Origin: Neorhizobium huautlense
GTDB lineage: Bacteria > Pseudomonadota > Alphaproteobacteria > Rhizobiales > Rhizobiaceae
Length of the DNA stretch: 64,000 nucleotides
Assembly: GCF_002968575.1 (NCBI RefSeq)
Contig: NZ_PVBM01000027.1
Location: forward strand, 1 to 64,000
Direction of reading: 5' to 3'
Shown here piece after piece: positions 63,320 through 64,000 of this stretch. A model generated the notes under the pieces. The model saw only the letters and a list, made by a program, of their open reading frames with translations, had not been told where the DNA came from and did no database searches. Within the stretch, counting starts at the first letter, position 1. Every line of letters begins with the position of its first letter. The position numbers were made by a program, and so were the translations under genes.

Positions 63320-64000
63320 TCAATCTCTGAGGTTCTCGTGGTCGAGCTGAGTGGTGAGCGCCAGCACCGTCTCGCAGGTCGGCGTGGGAACACCGGTGAG
63401 CTTGCCGAGAGCAACCACCATGCCGGTCAGTGGGCCGATTTCGAGAGGTTTGCCGGCGATCAAATCCTGAAGCATCGAGGTTTTCACCGGGCCGAAGCCG
63501 CCGGAACGGTTCAACTGTTCATCGACACTGCCGTTGAAGACCGCGCCAAGCGCTTCGCCAACCGCTCTCGTTTCGGTCATGACCTTGCTGATCTGCTCAA
63601 CGAGGAGCCTGTTCTCCATCATCCTGTCCATCCGGGCACGGGTCAGCGCGCTGATCGGATTGTAGGCGGCATTCCCCATCAGCTTCGTCCAGATCGCATC
63701 ACGAATGCGCTGCGTCGGTACGATCGTGATTCCGGCGCGGCCGAAAACATCGGAGATGGATACCAGGTCTTGTGAAATCTCGCCCGAAGGCTCGCCGAGG
63801 AAGAAACGGCCATCCCCGTAGAGGCGGATCATGCCGGGCTGCATCACTTCCCCGCCCTGATAGGCGACGCAACCGATCACCCGCGCCGGCCCGACGAGCC
63901 GCCAGAGCTTGCCGTCGGGGTCAAGTTCCGGCAATTGGCGTTCCGCGTGGCCGCTTTCCTCATCCCGGTGGAAGTACCACCAGGGAATGCCGTTGACGAC
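63320..64000 (-). CDS. 2-dehydropantoate 2-reductase family protein (partial)
   Basis: The C-terminal 226 codons; the N-terminus with the NAD(P)-binding site lies beyond the window edge. The frame remains open to 64000 and reads NGIPWWYFHRD near the edge. GRAGITIVPTQRIRDAIWTKLMGNAAYNPISALTRA contains the PanE/ApbA active-site lysine and asparagine pattern. SGGFGPVKTSMLQDLIAGKPLEIGPLTGMVVALGKLTGVPTPTCETV completes it. The enzyme would reduce ketopantoate for coenzyme A synthesis, but paralogues with other substrates are common in rhizobia. Confidence 0.88.
   Translation of the reverse strand, partial: VVNGIPWWYFHRDEESGHAERQLPELDPDGKLWRLVGPARVIGCVAYQGGEVMQPGMIRLYGDGRFFLGEPSGEISQDLVSISDVFGRAGITIVPTQRIRDAIWTKLMGNAAYNPISALTRARMDRMMENRLLVEQISKVMTETRAVGEALGAVFNGSVDEQLNRSGGFGPVKTSMLQDLIAGKPLEIGPLTGMVVALGKLTGVPTPTCETVLALTTQLDHENLRD

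Overview
The window is chromosomal DNA from an alphaproteobacterium of the order Hyphomicrobiales, most likely Rhizobiaceae. This follows from the gene set (UDP-glucose dehydrogenase of the RkpK type, ChoX/ChoW-like choline/betaine uptake genes, MsrPQ, rhizobial-type small hypothetical proteins), the high GC content, and the alpha operon lacking rpsD. No species call is possible from the sequence alone.

Layout. 1-3303: the 3' end of a group II intron, a divergent Bcr/CflA-type MFS exporter and TetR repressor pair with a perfect palindrome between them, NAD kinase, and tRNA-Thr. 3304-9580: an accessory island beside tRNA-Thr. It holds a decayed large serine recombinase, an IS3-type transposase fragment, an HTH-nucleotidyltransferase/HEPN-like gene pair with an unusual triple operator and flanked by a perfect 21-bp inverted repeat, two small conserved-looking hypothetical genes, a Fic protein with its own promoter-overlapping inverted repeat, and non-coding or decayed DNA. 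9585-20478: core genes. These are a betaine/choline ABC permease and binding protein (no ATPase gene visible), ugd, cysQ, rlmB, tRNA-Tyr, tRNA-Gly, a small secreted protein, tufA, and two divergent capsule (KpsS/RkpJ-like) genes.

20591-53372: a nearly continuous transcription/translation block. The order is tRNA-Trp, secE-nusG-rplKA-rplJL-rpoBC, then rpsL-rpsG-fusA-tufB, the S10 operon (rpsJ to rpsQ), the spc operon (rplN to rplO, then secY-adk) and the alpha operon (rpsM-rpsK-rpoA-rplQ). Several intergenic regions carry structured RNA elements: a long-range stem before rplK, competing hairpins before rplJ, a large hairpin between rplL and rpoB, and hairpins between rpsQ/rplN and rplR/rpsE. 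These fit autogenous control or RNA processing. 53649-64000: a W-rich hypothetical protein, msrP-msrQ (periplasmic methionine sulfoxide repair), a DUF4112 protein, ilvD, an LprI-like secreted protein, a DegP-like protease overlapping rarA, a DUF1883 protein, a candidate small RNA with a clear intrinsic terminator, an exported alpha/beta hydrolase, and the 3' part of a ketopantoate-reductase-like gene cut by the window edge.

The most promising unusual locus is 4579-5921. A TTGACA-N17-TATCTA promoter is covered by the first of three 14-bp palindrome-like boxes spaced exactly 20 bp apart. It drives a winged-HTH/nucleotidyltransferase protein translationally coupled to a HEPN-like protein. The module sits inside a perfect 21-bp inverted repeat with no transposase of its own. 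It looks like a mobile, autoregulated toxin-antitoxin or defence cassette.
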